DNA from: Eumeta japonica
Lineage: Eukaryota > Arthropoda > Insecta > Lepidoptera > Psychidae
NCBI GenBank assembly: GCA_005406025.1
Contig: BGZK01000094.1
Span: forward strand, 124,001 to 188,000
DNA length: 64,000 bases
Direction: 5' to 3'
In this document: positions 12,475 to 22,960 of the stretch, in pieces
Layout: each line of letters begins with the position of its first letter
How positions within the stretch are numbered: position 1 is the stretch's first letter
Translations under genes and position numbers: made by a program
The notes under the pieces: model-generated
The model's database searches: none
The model's input: the letters and a program-made list of their open reading frames with translations, nothing else
What the model was told of the DNA's origin: nothing

Positions 12475-12865
12475 CATGGGATGTACGTAGAAACTGCAAA
12501 AGTCTCCACCTAGATGAAATTTAACACCCAAACATTGTTTTCATCTCGCAGCCTCATCTCATTCTCCCGCCTGCTCCGTTTAGACACTGATCGTGTACTT
12601 ACGTTCCATCGCATTCATCACACACGCACGGTGCGCGGAGGAAGCCCACTCGGTTCGATTTATAAAAATATCCGTTGTAGGTGTAGCACGAGTGTGCGAT
12701 GTACCAGCGGCGGCAATTTACATATCGCTCCGAATAAAATATGTTTCCTATACGACAAGCGGCTGCCAGTTATTCACGTTCTTTACAGTGTTGTGCGCCG
12801 CACCCGTGGGTATTCTCCCACTCGTACGATTTCTTCGTAACTAACTCACGCCGCGCTGGTTTTTC
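12475..12865. promoter_or_regulatory. GC-rich island, candidate regulatory element
   Basis: Complex GC-rich block that happens to be open in two overlapping plus frames (12,514-12,840 and 12,593-12,844). The translations are rich in arginine and serine and carry no recognisable domain. Two overlapping frames open together is typical of stop-poor GC-rich non-coding DNA. It includes CACACACGCACGGTGCGCGG and TCGGTTCGATTTATAA. Candidate conserved non-coding element. Confidence 0.3.
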
Positions 12866-14689
12866 ATATTTCTACGTAACAATAATGTAGGTATAGGCAT
12901 GGTTATTACGTCCTGACGCACGGAAACTCGAGTATTATGTAAATTTATTTACTATTTATCCATTAAAAAAAAAATCGTAGGAAAAGAACTTGTGATCATT
13001 GGACTACGCATGATAGTAGGTACTTACTTATATTAAATAAAATATTAGTAATTATGAACTATATCATATCATTTATCAAATACATAAAACAAAATTTTTG
13101 ACCGTTGAATTTTAAATACCAGTAATTGTAAAGAACTGACAGAATTAATAAATATTCGTGATAAGAGAGTTTGTTTATAATTTTATATATAGATAAGTCT
13201 TTAAATTTATGTATTGCTTGAACTTCTTTATTGGTACGAAGTCCCTTATCGCGGCGTGCGATACCAATTGACTAGTAGAAATCTTATCATAGAGACAAAG
13301 CGTCACCATATATGGGACTAAATTCAGTACTTATGAAAGTGACAACTATTATCGGGTTCTAAGTATAATTAATTATGTAGATTGACGTATTTAACAAAGA
13401 TGTAATTTAATAAGGAAAACATATGGCGCTGTTTAATGTTTTCGCAATATCGCTATCAATATGTTGATTTATTGAATATTATGTTTCATTGAACTTAATG
13501 ACTTCTTATTGTTAATATATTTTATTGTCTCTTATTTGTTTTCTATCTGATTTATGATCCATTATTTTATGTCTAACTTTTAATAAATGAATCGTTTTTC
13601 TGAAATATTCAATTATAATATATTTTTTTGTCTTTTTTTATAACACTTATTTAGGAAACTTTAATTTCAATTCCTTCATTTTTTTTTGTGTTCTTCATTT
13701 GATTACTTTTAAAGGTTGTTAATTTATTTAATTGTGCCTGTTATTTAATACGTAAAATATTTATAAGAAGCTTATTGTTTTTTGTTGTCTTATTATTAAA
13801 AATCGTGGCGAAATATTTTGAAGATACTATTAACACAATATTAATACATTTACGAAACACCTTCTGTCTTCAGAATACATTTCGCTTCTTGTGATACGTT
13901 TTTGATATATTTTTAATATACCGACTGTCCATATTAAAACAGAAAGAAAATAAAAACTATAGATGTGCATGGGAATTTTCAAAAACTATTTCCATGTTAA
14001 TAATACCTATCACAAAAAATTGAAAGCTGTAGGCGAAAACACAATATCATATGTACCCATTTTAAAATCGACGTCTCTAAGTTATCCCAATACGCTTATA
14101 TACGAACGTGTATATAAGGTGGTTTGAATTTTGAAGGTCTTGGTGGATATTTTAACATGTCTGTAGGTCTTCTCATTATGTTTTTCTTAGTTACTTCTAG
14201 TGTATTATTAAAAAGTCTAATAAGTACATCGGTGATCTCCTTACGGGTCACCGTGTCAATGAAATAAATCATTGCGCTCGTAGTATAGGTATGAATATAT
14301 AATAGTGTTCATACACAGAGTGTGCATGTTTTCGAAATGTTTAGGTTTTTGGTCTCCCATTTTTTATCGACTCACCACCATCACAATCATGCGAGTTGGC
14401 ATATGCGCTTGCTTATTTACCTAGAAAGTAAATACGAGTAAGTGATTTTATAGTATGAAGTTAAAAAACCCATTGATCAATTTTGATACGGCCAGCGATC
14501 TATGGCCATATCGCGTGACCGCCGTGTCGCTTCTCTGACTAATATTTTAAATTTATAAATACATATAAAAAATTGTTATGAAGTACGGTATAAAACGGCT
14601 TTTTCTAACAACGACAGAAGACACAATTTAAAATGAAGACCATCTCAAACTCATCGACATACACGCAGACTGTTGAAAAGCTTGAAATC
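12866..14689. other. AT-rich stretch
   Basis: No gene or repeat family was recognised. A mildly richer patch at about 14,340-14,420 and 14,485-14,540 (GATACGGCCAGCGATC; GCGTGACCGCCGTGTCGC) may belong to the island that follows. Confidence 0.5.
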
Positions 14690-15205
14690 ACGGTCGCGTA
14701 CAACGCTATCCCCATTGCAGTGACAGTCGCGCTCGTACGACGCGTCCACGAACCAGTTATCTCACAGGGATCGGCGTCGAATCCTCGCCGGCGATCATAA
14801 GAGATGCAAACATATTTGTATCTTTTATTATCACAGCATCTAATGCCCGTCGACAATGGCGATGTATAAAGCATATAAGTTACGGGCCGGGCTCGACGGC
14901 CGGTGCGCCGCCGGGCCGATTATAATGATCGGACGACGGGAGCCGGTCGACGGCACGAAAATAGACCCGGAGCGCGTCGGGCGGGCTGCGGGCGCTGTTC
15001 CGACGGCCAATCAATACTTTGTTGCAGTGCGGCGCGCGGGCGGGCCGGGCCGCTTGTATAATTCTGATTGGTCGGCGAGGGCCGATTTTAATTTTGGAGA
15101 TCGGAAATCTCTTAATTATCGATACGGGAATGTTTACATTTTTATTTCTGCTCCGGCCGATTTTATAATCGTCCCGAGTTCAGTCTTATGACTGAACTCG
15201 GTTTC
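14690..15205. promoter_or_regulatory. strong GC-rich island with a triplicated GGCCGATT-TAAT motif and inverted CCAAT words
   Basis: One of the most GC- and CpG-dense blocks of the window. It carries three copies of a motif beginning GGCCGATT and continuing TATAAT or TTTAAT/TTTATAAT (14,914-14,932; 15,080-15,104; 15,155-15,172). The first two end in GATCGG or AGATCGG. CCAATCA (15,007-15,013) and its exact reverse complement TGATTGG (15,065-15,071) lie between them. A perfect hairpin closes the island at 15,174-15,201. Octamer-like ATGCAAAC lies near 14,803. The 111-codon frame at 14,856-15,191 has no protein signature. I interpret the block as an enhancer- or promoter-like element; the transcript it serves is unknown. 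Confidence 0.4.
15174..15201. repeat. perfect 12-bp hairpin at the edge of the island
   Basis: CCGAGTTCAGTC, a 4-nt TTAT loop, then the exact reverse complement GACTGAACTCGG, followed by TTTCTT. The dyad lies precisely where the GC-rich island ends. Confidence 0.8.
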
Positions 15206-15694
15206 TTAACGTACGAAATTCACTTTGATTGTCGGAAATGACAGAAGTGATATTTAACAAAAAAAAAACAATTTGCGCTAATATTAACTAGTTTTCTGAC
15301 CAAATAGTGAGAGCTACACGAGGGAGTAAATGAGTTGTTGTGTTGCATGACTGCACGAAGACACGAATCGCGCATATGAATTTAAAAATTGCATTTAAAC
15401 ATTAATAATTTTAGGCAGACTTTATGTACAATCTGAAATTGTATCAAAAACGATCCAGTAAAGTTATTGTTATTGTCGTCGGTTTCATTTTTGTAATGTA
15501 ATAGAATTATTTTTTTATACAAATCACATTACATTCAAGTCTCTTTCGTTGTATTGCTTTTGATTGAAATTTTGAAAGAACTGTACTAAAAACAATATTC
15601 CTATAAAAATAATTATTTGTAACGAAAATTCGTTTTCAAAGTATTATCAGAAAAAATAGTCTACAAACAAGGTTTATGATCTAAATCAGAATTA
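15206..15694. other. AT-rich stretch
   Basis: Nothing recognisable; it lies between the GC-rich island and a mariner remnant. Confidence 0.5.
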
Positions 15695-16400
15695 GTAAGA
15701 AGAATAGCACAAGTGTGAATAAAGCGTTTTACCTAAGTTGGAAAATTTTAGTGTAAAACATGAAACTTACTCTGATGGTCCTATTAAAATCATAGTCAGT
15801 GCCATCGATGAAAAAGTGGAGCAATATCGATACATCAGTAGTTATGATACTTATGATACTTCTGAAAAACTGGATAAGTATTATACACAGATACAAAATA
15901 GTGTAATGATATTTGAGATAGGCTGAGATAAATATCTGTATGTTTGAGTGTTACATGGTTTTACCAAAAGAAATCTCACAAGACTTTATTTTTTATTTCG
16001 GATTCTTCATTAAAAAAAATAATATTTAAACCGTTTCCGAAACAATCGGTCACAAGTGATGAGAAGTGGGTCATGTGTGATAAGACAATGTAATGAACAA
16101 TCAATACATTGTCTTGTCACACATGACGGTTTAAATATTCGACCACAAGGTCAAAACAGAGATTAGTTCCATGGATAGTAGTAAAACCCAGTTCAACGTG
16201 AAATAAAGTGATGGCGTGTCGATTATGTATTTTTCCACACAGACAAACTATCGATTCCGACCTCTTCTAGCAGCAAATTGCGAGATTAACACATGTGATT
16301 GAGACAAAACGACCGGCGTTGATAAAGAGAAGAGGTGTATTGTATCATCAACATGTGCTCCTTCATGATAATTCCAAAGTTTCTACAGCCAAGAAGAGTT
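15695..16400 (+). pseudogene. decayed mariner transposase (mellifera-type), copy 3
   Basis: Translating across frames gives the order of a DD34D mariner transposase. Around 15,699 there is R-I-A-Q followed by a degenerate NWFKRFQ-like segment. Then comes KVEQ-(D to Y)-RYISSYD (15,810-15,845), then EPF-like plus TSDEKW with the first catalytic aspartate (about 16,049-16,066), then SDLF and QQIARL (about 16,258-16,285), then KRPALIKRRGVLYH and LHDNS with the second aspartate (about 16,368). Several stops and frameshifts are present and the region of the third aspartate is missing, so the copy is inactive. Neither terminal inverted repeat was found. It contains a fold-back duplication (16,021-16,139). 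It is the most diverged of the three mariners in the window. The open frame 15,738-15,926 is part of it. Confidence 0.75.
16021..16139. repeat. fold-back inverted duplication inside the mariner remnant
   Basis: The segment 16,105-16,139 is the reverse complement of 16,070-16,092 joined directly to 16,021-16,033, with one mismatch in about 35 bases. The 36 bases between those two parts (16,034-16,069) have no partner. The junction base is a G shared by both parts. The loop is 12 nt (16,093-16,104). The left side still encodes recognisable transposase around the first catalytic aspartate, so the right arm is the derived copy. This pattern fits a template switch during replication or fold-back repair. 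Confidence 0.8.
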
Positions 16401-16437
16401 ATTGCAATATGATTCCTTTTGGTTATTACATTCATAT

Positions 16438-16512
16438 GTAATATACATATATATTACATTCTAATATATATGCGTGCGTGCCTGCGTGCGCGCGTGCGTA
16501 TGTGTATGTTAC
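16438..16512. repeat. compound microsatellite (TA-rich then GCGT-type)
   Basis: An AT palindromic run (ATATACATATATATTACAT) passes into imperfect TGCG/CGTG repeats (16,467-16,500) and then TATGTGTATG. It is a simple-sequence repeat with no gene attached. Confidence 0.7.
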
Positions 16513-16679
16513 ATGAAATAGATATAGGTACATAATTAAATTTAATGACTACAATTTATGTATTTATGTAGAACATGGTAAAGAACTTTCGTCTCAAAGC
16601 AATTTTCATCTAAAGAATATTAAACAAGTTGATAGAAATTGTATCGTATTAATATTGAATTAAATTAAACTGTTGCTAT

Positions 16680-17060
16680 GCCAGTTAGTTTTCACTACAT
16701 TTTCTATCATTAAGTTGCCGTTTACCACTACGACGATTGTACGCGCCGAACATGCATCGCGCGCAAGTGACTATACCGTAACGAAGTTGTTCAACGAATA
16801 GGTAGGTATTGCGATACTGTGGAAAACAATAACATGTAAACAGTGGTGAATTGCGCCGCGAGGAGCTCAATTTGCGCCCCGCAATAAACGGGCCGCGTAC
16901 AGCTGGCGCCGCCCGCGCCGCTCGCGCCGATCAATTGAAATTTTATAGTCGCTATGACATACCCGTGCAGTTTAATTAGTTTTTATGCGACGCCGACAGC
17001 GCCGTCGATATCCGTTATTTATTGCAAATAAATTGTACCCCACACGCGGCTGCGCCACTG
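16680..17060. promoter_or_regulatory. GC-rich island, candidate enhancer-like element
   Basis: Complex block with CpG-dense sequence (GGCGCCGCCCGCGCCGCTCG near 16,905) and posterior-Hox-like words: GCAATAAACGG (about 16,880), TTTTATAGTCGC (about 16,941) and TTTTTATGCGACGCC (about 16,980). It also carries a CACCACTG/CAGTGGTG-type word. The two open frames nearby (16,685-16,870 minus; 16,985-17,371 plus) encode nothing recognisable. Regulatory role inferred from composition and motif content only. Confidence 0.33.
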
Positions 17061-18680
17061 TCTTAATTTCAAATTCAAAGCATTCAAATTTATGTACTGA
17101 TATTTATTTATCTACTTATTTTACTAGTCGACTATTTTTATATTTCTATTCTGTACGGATAGCACAAATACTGTTGCTGTTTTGTGTATATTATGCACAT
17201 ATAAAACGCATTAATGTAATATTAGATATAATTTATGTCTGCAAATTTTCTATGGAATTATTAGGAATTATCAATAGGACCTTGGCATTACCAGTTGCCT
17301 ACTTTTGTAATTTGATATTCACCAATGATGTTTTCTCGAAATTAATGATCTTAAAATATTTTATGTCATAAACTATTAAGTATATAACTATAAAGGAGTG
17401 TACAGTTGCTACAAGTTCAGATTGTCTGAGAAATCTAAGCACACAATAATATAATTTATTACCTATTATTCTCCACTCTATGAGTACAGACCCTTAAAAT
17501 TAATTTTGGTGATGACTCATCTTAATTTTCTTCTTGAGATGATAATTTAATAACATTTCAGAACAGTTTTATAATTCGTTTCTATTATTGGAGTCAGTTA
17601 AAGTAAAAGCAAAATATTTCAATTCTTAATTTAATTACAGATCTTAAGGAAAAACTTTTTTTTTAATTATTCAAAATATCCATATATCCATCTGTATTGA
17701 ATAATTCAAAGGTATTTTGAATCCTTTTTAATCGACTGAACGGCTATCAATAAATTGTTGTGTTGTATTATTATAAAGTGTTATTTAAATAAAATTGTGG
17801 ATATTCTCTTCTCGGCAAGAAAATACTTATAAAAATTATTAATTTAAACTGAATTTTTCTAAGACTAAGATACATAAGAAAGACACCGCGGTGAATCGAC
17901 TCTATAATATGATTGAAGGTACACAAGAAAAAAAAAAAGTTAAAGAAGTCGTTTTTATTAAAACGGAAAATAAACCAACTTTAGACAAAATACTAAAAAT
18001 AGACTAATAGCCTAGATATGTACGCATTTATGCATGTATATATATCATTAAACAACAATTTTTTAATTTAAGAAAAAAATTTCTATTTTAGTCACAGTTG
18101 CCCACAATCAAATTTATATACATATATACTTATTGATTATACAAATATATGAAACAGGGATGTATACATTCGTATATGATTCTAAAATTTCATTAATTCG
18201 ACAAAGGCCTATAGGCCTATATATTTCGTATTATTTATCTATCTAATACATTGGAACGATTACATGATATAAATTGATTTCCTTCGCAAATTATATTATA
18301 TAAATGGTAAAGAAACTTATCAATAAATTACACAGTTCTTAAAAAAAATTTTTTTTGATGCCCTGAATACTATGCACATTTTTATGTTTTGACGTGCATA
18401 CATTACGAATGTATTCATGAAAGTATCTCCTGGATGTGCTCTAGTTTTTATAATTTTTGAGTATCTTGTATTTTATACAATTAACGGCATATCACTAATA
18501 AAATTTATGTTTCCAGTCACAGTTTGGTTTCTGCCGATTGTTTTCGCATACATAAACGTCACGTGTCCCACTCTCTCATACCTCTCACTACGCAGAACGA
18601 CCGCGATCTCAATTATTTAACAAAATTGAAGTATGCACCAGTGCATCCAAATAAATTACCATGTATAAATACTTTTTTTT
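17061..18680. other. AT-rich stretch
   Basis: No gene recognised. The 128-codon frame 16,985-17,371 runs through AT-rich DNA, is rich in isoleucine, leucine, phenylalanine and tyrosine, and shows no motif, so I treat it as chance. A GC-richer patch at about 18,510-18,620 (CAGTTTGGTTTCTGCCG; ACGTCACGTGTCCCAC) may be a small regulatory element. Confidence 0.45.
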
Positions 18681-19655
18681 TTGTTGAATGTCGATTCTAA
18701 TGTATTTTTATTGTCTTGTCGAAACACGAGTTCGTCGCGAAGAAAGTGCAAATACATCAGTGCTTTATTTTGTGACATTTGTTGTGTTTTTTTAACAAAA
18801 CATACAAGAAATATCACACATATTATTAAGGAGACTTATAAAGTCAAAGAAGAATATGAAAATATTAAATTAGTTTTGAAAAAAAATAATTACTCGGAGC
18901 ATCATTGTCTAATTTTTATAGATTTTAAAATGTTTAATTTTTTACTTGGTCAACAAATTGGATACACAAAACGTCCCTGCTTCATTTGTCTATCGGATAA
19001 TAGACCAAAGCAACTTCATTGGGAACAAGATGTGTGGCCTTTAAGAAAATCTTTAAATGTCGGTAAAGCCAACGTAATAAAGAAGCCGTTAGTTAGCAGA
19101 GACAAAATCATAGTTCCACCATTACATATCAAGTAAAGTATTATAAAATAATTCGTCTAAGCATTAGACAAGGATGGAGATTGTTATTATATATGTGTAT
19201 ATTAGTGGAAAATCTTCTAATTTCAATATGGAAAAGTTAAAAAAGCGGAATATTGAATGTTCCTCAAATTCGGCAACTGATGGAAGGTGCAAATTATATC
19301 AAAGTTATGACTTTTCCGGAAAGTCAAGCTTAGAAAGGTTTTATAGTCTGAGTAAAAAAATTCTTAAGTAACTATAAAGTAATACATTATAAAGAAATTA
19401 TGCAAAACATGTTGTCAAGCTTCGATTTTTTAGGAGCAAATATAGAGTTACACTATCTTCACATTCACCTGTATAAATTTCCTGATAATTTAGAAAATTA
19501 TTGTGATGAACAGAAAGACAGCTTACACCAGGATCTAAAACTGATGGAGGAAAGGTATCAGGGTAGATGGAATCGTCACATGATGGTAGACTACTGCTGG
19601 ACTGGAAAGAGATTGTCCTCCCAAAAATTATATGAGAAATTCCTATAAAAGGCGT
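18681..19655 (+). pseudogene. decayed copy of a multi-copy arthropod transposon-like protein family
   Basis: Three consecutive open pieces (18,681-19,136; around 19,174-19,371; 19,400-19,648) fit one protein. Piece 1 ends with EEYENIKLVL, then NFLLGQQIGYTKRPCFIC, then a WPLRKSLNVG-like stretch and KIIVPPLHIK. Directly after it the frame continues with stops in place of residues (I-K-stop-S-I-I-K-stop-F-V-stop-A-L-D-K-D-G), as expected for a degraded coding region. Piece 3 has LGAN, the HYLHIHLYKFPDNLENY segment, DEQ, HQDLKLMEERYQGRW and VDYCW. These blocks are hallmarks of an uncharacterised family present in many near-identical copies in insects, other arthropods and cnidarians, usually read as mobile-element derived. 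At least five in-frame stops and frame changes make this copy dead. The N-terminal third is missing or unrecognisable, and no terminal repeats were found. Confidence 0.72.
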
Positions 19656-20084
19656 TTTACTGAAGCATAACAAGGGCCTTCGTCATTTTTCTTTCTATTT
19701 ACTTCGATATATATCAAAAAAAAAATGGCATTATAAGTATATTTGTTATTTTTTTATTATTTCTGATTTTTGTAGTGGAAAATGAAAATGAATATTAAAA
19801 AAGAGCATGGCAAATCCACCAAAATCATTGTAATTTAATGCATTGTGAAGATAAATATATCTGAATTTAATCTTATGTCAAGGGCAACAAAACCACTGTT
19901 GACCAGTGTTATAGTTTAAATATTTTATATTATCTCATGACATAATCAATTATGTTCATTTTCGATGTACGTAAAAGATGCTCATGGTCACACCACATAT
20001 GAGACCCATAATATCAGTTTGTTCAGACATAAAATATTGGCGAAGTTCATAAATCGTACGTAAGTTAACAAGGGAGCCGAGGGA
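19656..20084. other. AT-rich stretch
   Basis: No gene or repeat family recognised. Confidence 0.5.
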
Positions 20085-20180
20085 AGGTCAGTGGCTGGAG
20101 CATCCGTCGTCGATTGAATAACGCGCGTCCGCGGCGCGGGGCGACGCGTCTACTTTGTTCTGAGACCATTTACTTGTACG
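20085..20180. promoter_or_regulatory. short GC-rich island
   Basis: Compact CpG-dense patch (AACGCGCGTCCGCGGCGCGG near 20,120, GCGACGCGTC) in AT-rich flanks, without an open frame. Candidate regulatory element. Confidence 0.25.
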
Positions 20181-20639
20181 TATAACTGTAGGCTTGTGCG
20201 TTCGTTGTGGTCAAATAAAGCCAAATTATGTTTCCTTGTAAAATAAAATGTATAATTAGAGTGAAACAATTTCTCGCCGAATGCCTACCGTCAGTGTTTG
20301 GTAATTATTATTGACATTTACTATAATTTCTATAATTAGGAAATATTATACGCCTCTTCTAAAATCAGTTATCGTTGTAATATGAGTTTGTTAAAGTTAT
20401 AAAATAAATAAATAATTTTTTTATGCCTCTTGTGGCATAAAACCTTTGACCGGTGTATTACAATATTTAACGTAATTCAGTTTTTACGAACTCTCGGGCA
20501 ATACGATATTCGTATTTCAAAATTTATGTCCATAAAATTTTCAGAATCAAGTATTAAAATAATATCACTATCTTAATTAATATTTAGTCCCTCATTAAAA
20601 TTATTAAAATAATTCGAAGGTCGGATAAGGTATTGAACG
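20181..20639. other. AT-rich stretch with a small hairpin
   Basis: No gene is seen. TTTTATGCC and GGCATAAAA form a 9-bp dyad with a 6-nt loop near 20,419-20,442. Confidence 0.5.
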
Positions 20640-20880
20640 TTCGTTTCGAATTTACAATGACGTACGAAGGCGTCGGCCGCCGCGTCGAAGGCACCGGCGG
20701 GGAATTTATAAGGTCGTCGACTTCGGGCGGATATCAATTTTGTTAAGTGAACAAAAACATTCGCTGGCGTTACCGGTTCCCGGTGAGAGTCTCCGGTATC
20801 TGAAATTGCTGCTACTCAGTCGGATAATCGCTCACGGCTACGGCCACGTAACACCGGGCTGCGAATGATTGAATCTTTGT
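20640..20880. promoter_or_regulatory. GC-rich island, candidate enhancer-like element
   Basis: CpG-dense block (GGCGTCGGCCGCCGCGTCG near 20,669) followed by mixed sequence with CGGATATCAATTTTG and GTTACCGGTTCCCGGTGAG. The edges are abrupt and no conserved frame is present. Confidence 0.3.
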
Positions 20881-21324
20881 AAACGTTATGTTAGAGATTG
20901 TTTTTTTTTAATTATTGAGGCGCTAATATGAAAAAAGCGCTGAGTTTTCAAAACGGATGTATTCTGCAATAATATACGAAAAGTATCTATACGAAATAGT
21001 AAAAATATAGTTTATACTAAATATTACTTGTGTAATAAAATAGTGAATTTCATACCATACATTTGGTGGCGCTTAGGCGGTAATTACTTTATTTTAAAAT
21101 TAAAATGCATATAATAGTCTAAGATATGAGTATGTGATTCCTAAATCCAACTGATTTTCAATCAAAATGCAATTTTTATAGATAATTATTAATATAAGAA
21201 TACGCTTATGGCGGGTTGCCAATCATGATATAGCCGCAAACACTTTTAAATGAAATTATATGAACATTTTATTTAAAGAATTTCTTTAACTCTTTTCAAG
21301 ATAATTGATAATTGTTTTAAAAAG
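20881..21324. other. AT-rich stretch
   Basis: Nothing recognisable. Confidence 0.5.
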
Positions 21325-21459
21325 AAAAACCTAAAGAACTTTAAAAGTTTGGGATGGGCCATTTCTCATTTGGCCGCAACCTCTTAGCTTGTTGACACCT
21401 GGTTTGTAAAGAGGTTTCGGGGAAATGAGAAATGGCAACCCAAACTTTTTAGGCTTTTT
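21325..21459. repeat. about 135-bp imperfect hairpin (MITE or miRNA/hpRNA-like precursor)
   Basis: The left arm reads, with small bulges, AAAAACCTAAA, AAAAGTTTGGG, CCATTTCTCATTT, CG, AACCTCTT. The right arm contains the reverse complements AAGAGGTT, CG, AAATGAGAAATGG, CCCAAACTTTT and TTTAGGCTTTTT in the mirrored order. The terminal loop is about 23 nt (around 21,389-21,411). The long paired arms, small loop and internal mismatches match the geometry of a miRNA or hairpin-siRNA precursor, and equally a short non-autonomous inverted-repeat transposon. No clear target-site duplication and no known miRNA seed was recognised. Confidence 0.6.
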
Positions 21460-22374
21460 ACGTATATATAATATCTTTGAAATGAATTATAATTAATTTA
21501 GAAAACAAGTGAACGAAGTCGTTAAAAAAATAGTGAATAATATTTAAATTAAATGTGATTACGGCCATATTGTAATTCGCAGCCCGGTAGAAGCGTATTC
21601 CTCTATTAATAATTATTTATAAAAACTGCTTTGCTTGCTTGAAAATTGACGTAGAAATTACGCAGTCGGATCTTGTACAATAACGGGTTCCAGCTCTGGC
21701 TATCAGAGGATTACAGGTTAAGCCGCGGCCTCGAACGCTGTCAATATAACGACCCCATTAGCCTACTACATACCCGCTCTAGACGAACATAGAGGATTTG
21801 AGATCCAAAGATTCTCAATATAAGATAGCAGAAAGCTGTGGGCCTGCAACAGTGCAGAAATTAACACTAGAATTACTTGAAGTAGTACATAGACGTTTAC
21901 AATTTATATTTATTTACAATATATATTTTAGAAATTATATATTTTACGTGATGTTTGAAATGTATATCGTAAACATCTGTGTAGTTATTTACTTTCGACA
22001 TTACAATTTACTATCAATGAAACTTTTGTTGACCAAATACTTATATCTTCATTTCATTAAATATATGCCACACCTCATTAAAATTGCATGTAGTAAATTT
22101 ATTTTAACCTATAGCGTATATATTTGCTTTTAAAAAACATTAAACTGATAATTCGTACATTAATTTGTAGTAAAAAAATAAATTGTTATTAATTTATATT
22201 GCCGTTAAAAAAAAATTTGATAGATTAAAAGCAAAATATGAATTCTACGTGAATGAGATCACTAGGACTAAAGTAGGTAAACTAAAAATGAAAACCTATG
22301 AATTTCTAATGGTGTATACATAACTAAAGATTTAATATCTTGATAAACATTTAATGCATATTTTTTTGTTTCAG
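21460..22374. other. AT-rich stretch with a small GC-richer patch
   Basis: No gene is seen. The patch at about 21,660-21,790 (GGTTCCAGCTCTGGCTATC; AAGCCGCGGCCTCGAACG) is CpG-bearing but has no motif I can name. The 111-codon frame 21,798-22,133 lies in AT-rich DNA and looks like chance. Confidence 0.45.
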
Positions 22375-22433
22375 GTCACAATGGAATACTTTTCACGCCG
22401 AATCGATTGCTCGGTCCTAGGCACGTCCCGCAA
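22375..22433 (+). other. possible exon behind a strong splice acceptor
   Basis: ATTTTTTTGTTTCAG ends at 22,374, a near-ideal 3' splice site with a pyrimidine run and branch-like TTAAT upstream. GC-richer sequence starts immediately after it (GTCACAATGG, ATG at 22,381). The frame from that ATG encodes only 18 residues before TGA (MEYFSRRIDCSVLGTSRK). A weak donor-like GTGAAA follows at 22,434. It could be a non-coding or 5' UTR exon of a plus-strand transcript, a terminal exon, or a chance site. Confidence 0.22.
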
Positions 22434-22960
22434 GTGAAAACAATGAAACGGCGAAAAGCAAAAGCTCCGAGAAAAAATATTATCTCCGCGAAATAGTAAA
22501 AAATGTGAATTGTTAATAAGCCCCCGGGAAAATTAAACGAGATAAAAAATTGAGTCAGCACCGCGCCGGAGACGTCCCGACACGGCGCTGGGAGTTAATT
22601 GAGCGGCCGGCGGGCTTGTAAAGAACGCAACTTTATACAAGATGTTAACTCAGCATCGCACCTGTCGTTCTCATAACTTTCCCACCAGCCGACCTGACCC
22701 CGTCACATGTACGCGCCGCGGCCGCGGGCGGCTCAAAGGGCGCACAAAAAAATAATGAAACAAATTGCTTCATTCACGTGTATCGCGATCGACTGAACGC
22801 GTGTTATGTTTATTAGAGATTGGTTATTTATGACAAACTACGATTTTTAACGCCCTCGACTCGTAAACAATGAACAGACCTATCGTTTCTCGAACGCCGA
22901 AATTCGGATCGTAACCTCTGATTGGGCTTCATAAAAACCTTCTATTTTTTCTTTCTTAGT
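22434..22960. promoter_or_regulatory. GC-rich island, candidate enhancer-like element
   Basis: Complex block with CpG-dense cores (GCGCCGGAGACGTCCCGAC near 22,563; ACGCGCCGCGGCCGCGGGCG near 22,711). It also carries GTTAATTGAGCGGCC, CACCTGTC, TTAACGCCC and GTAAACAATG words. No conserved frame was found. Confidence 0.33.

Noticed and set aside
12514..12844. Two overlapping plus-strand frames of 108 and 83 codons
   Set aside because: Same reasoning: GC-rich island, no recognisable protein, no splice sites that would select one of them.
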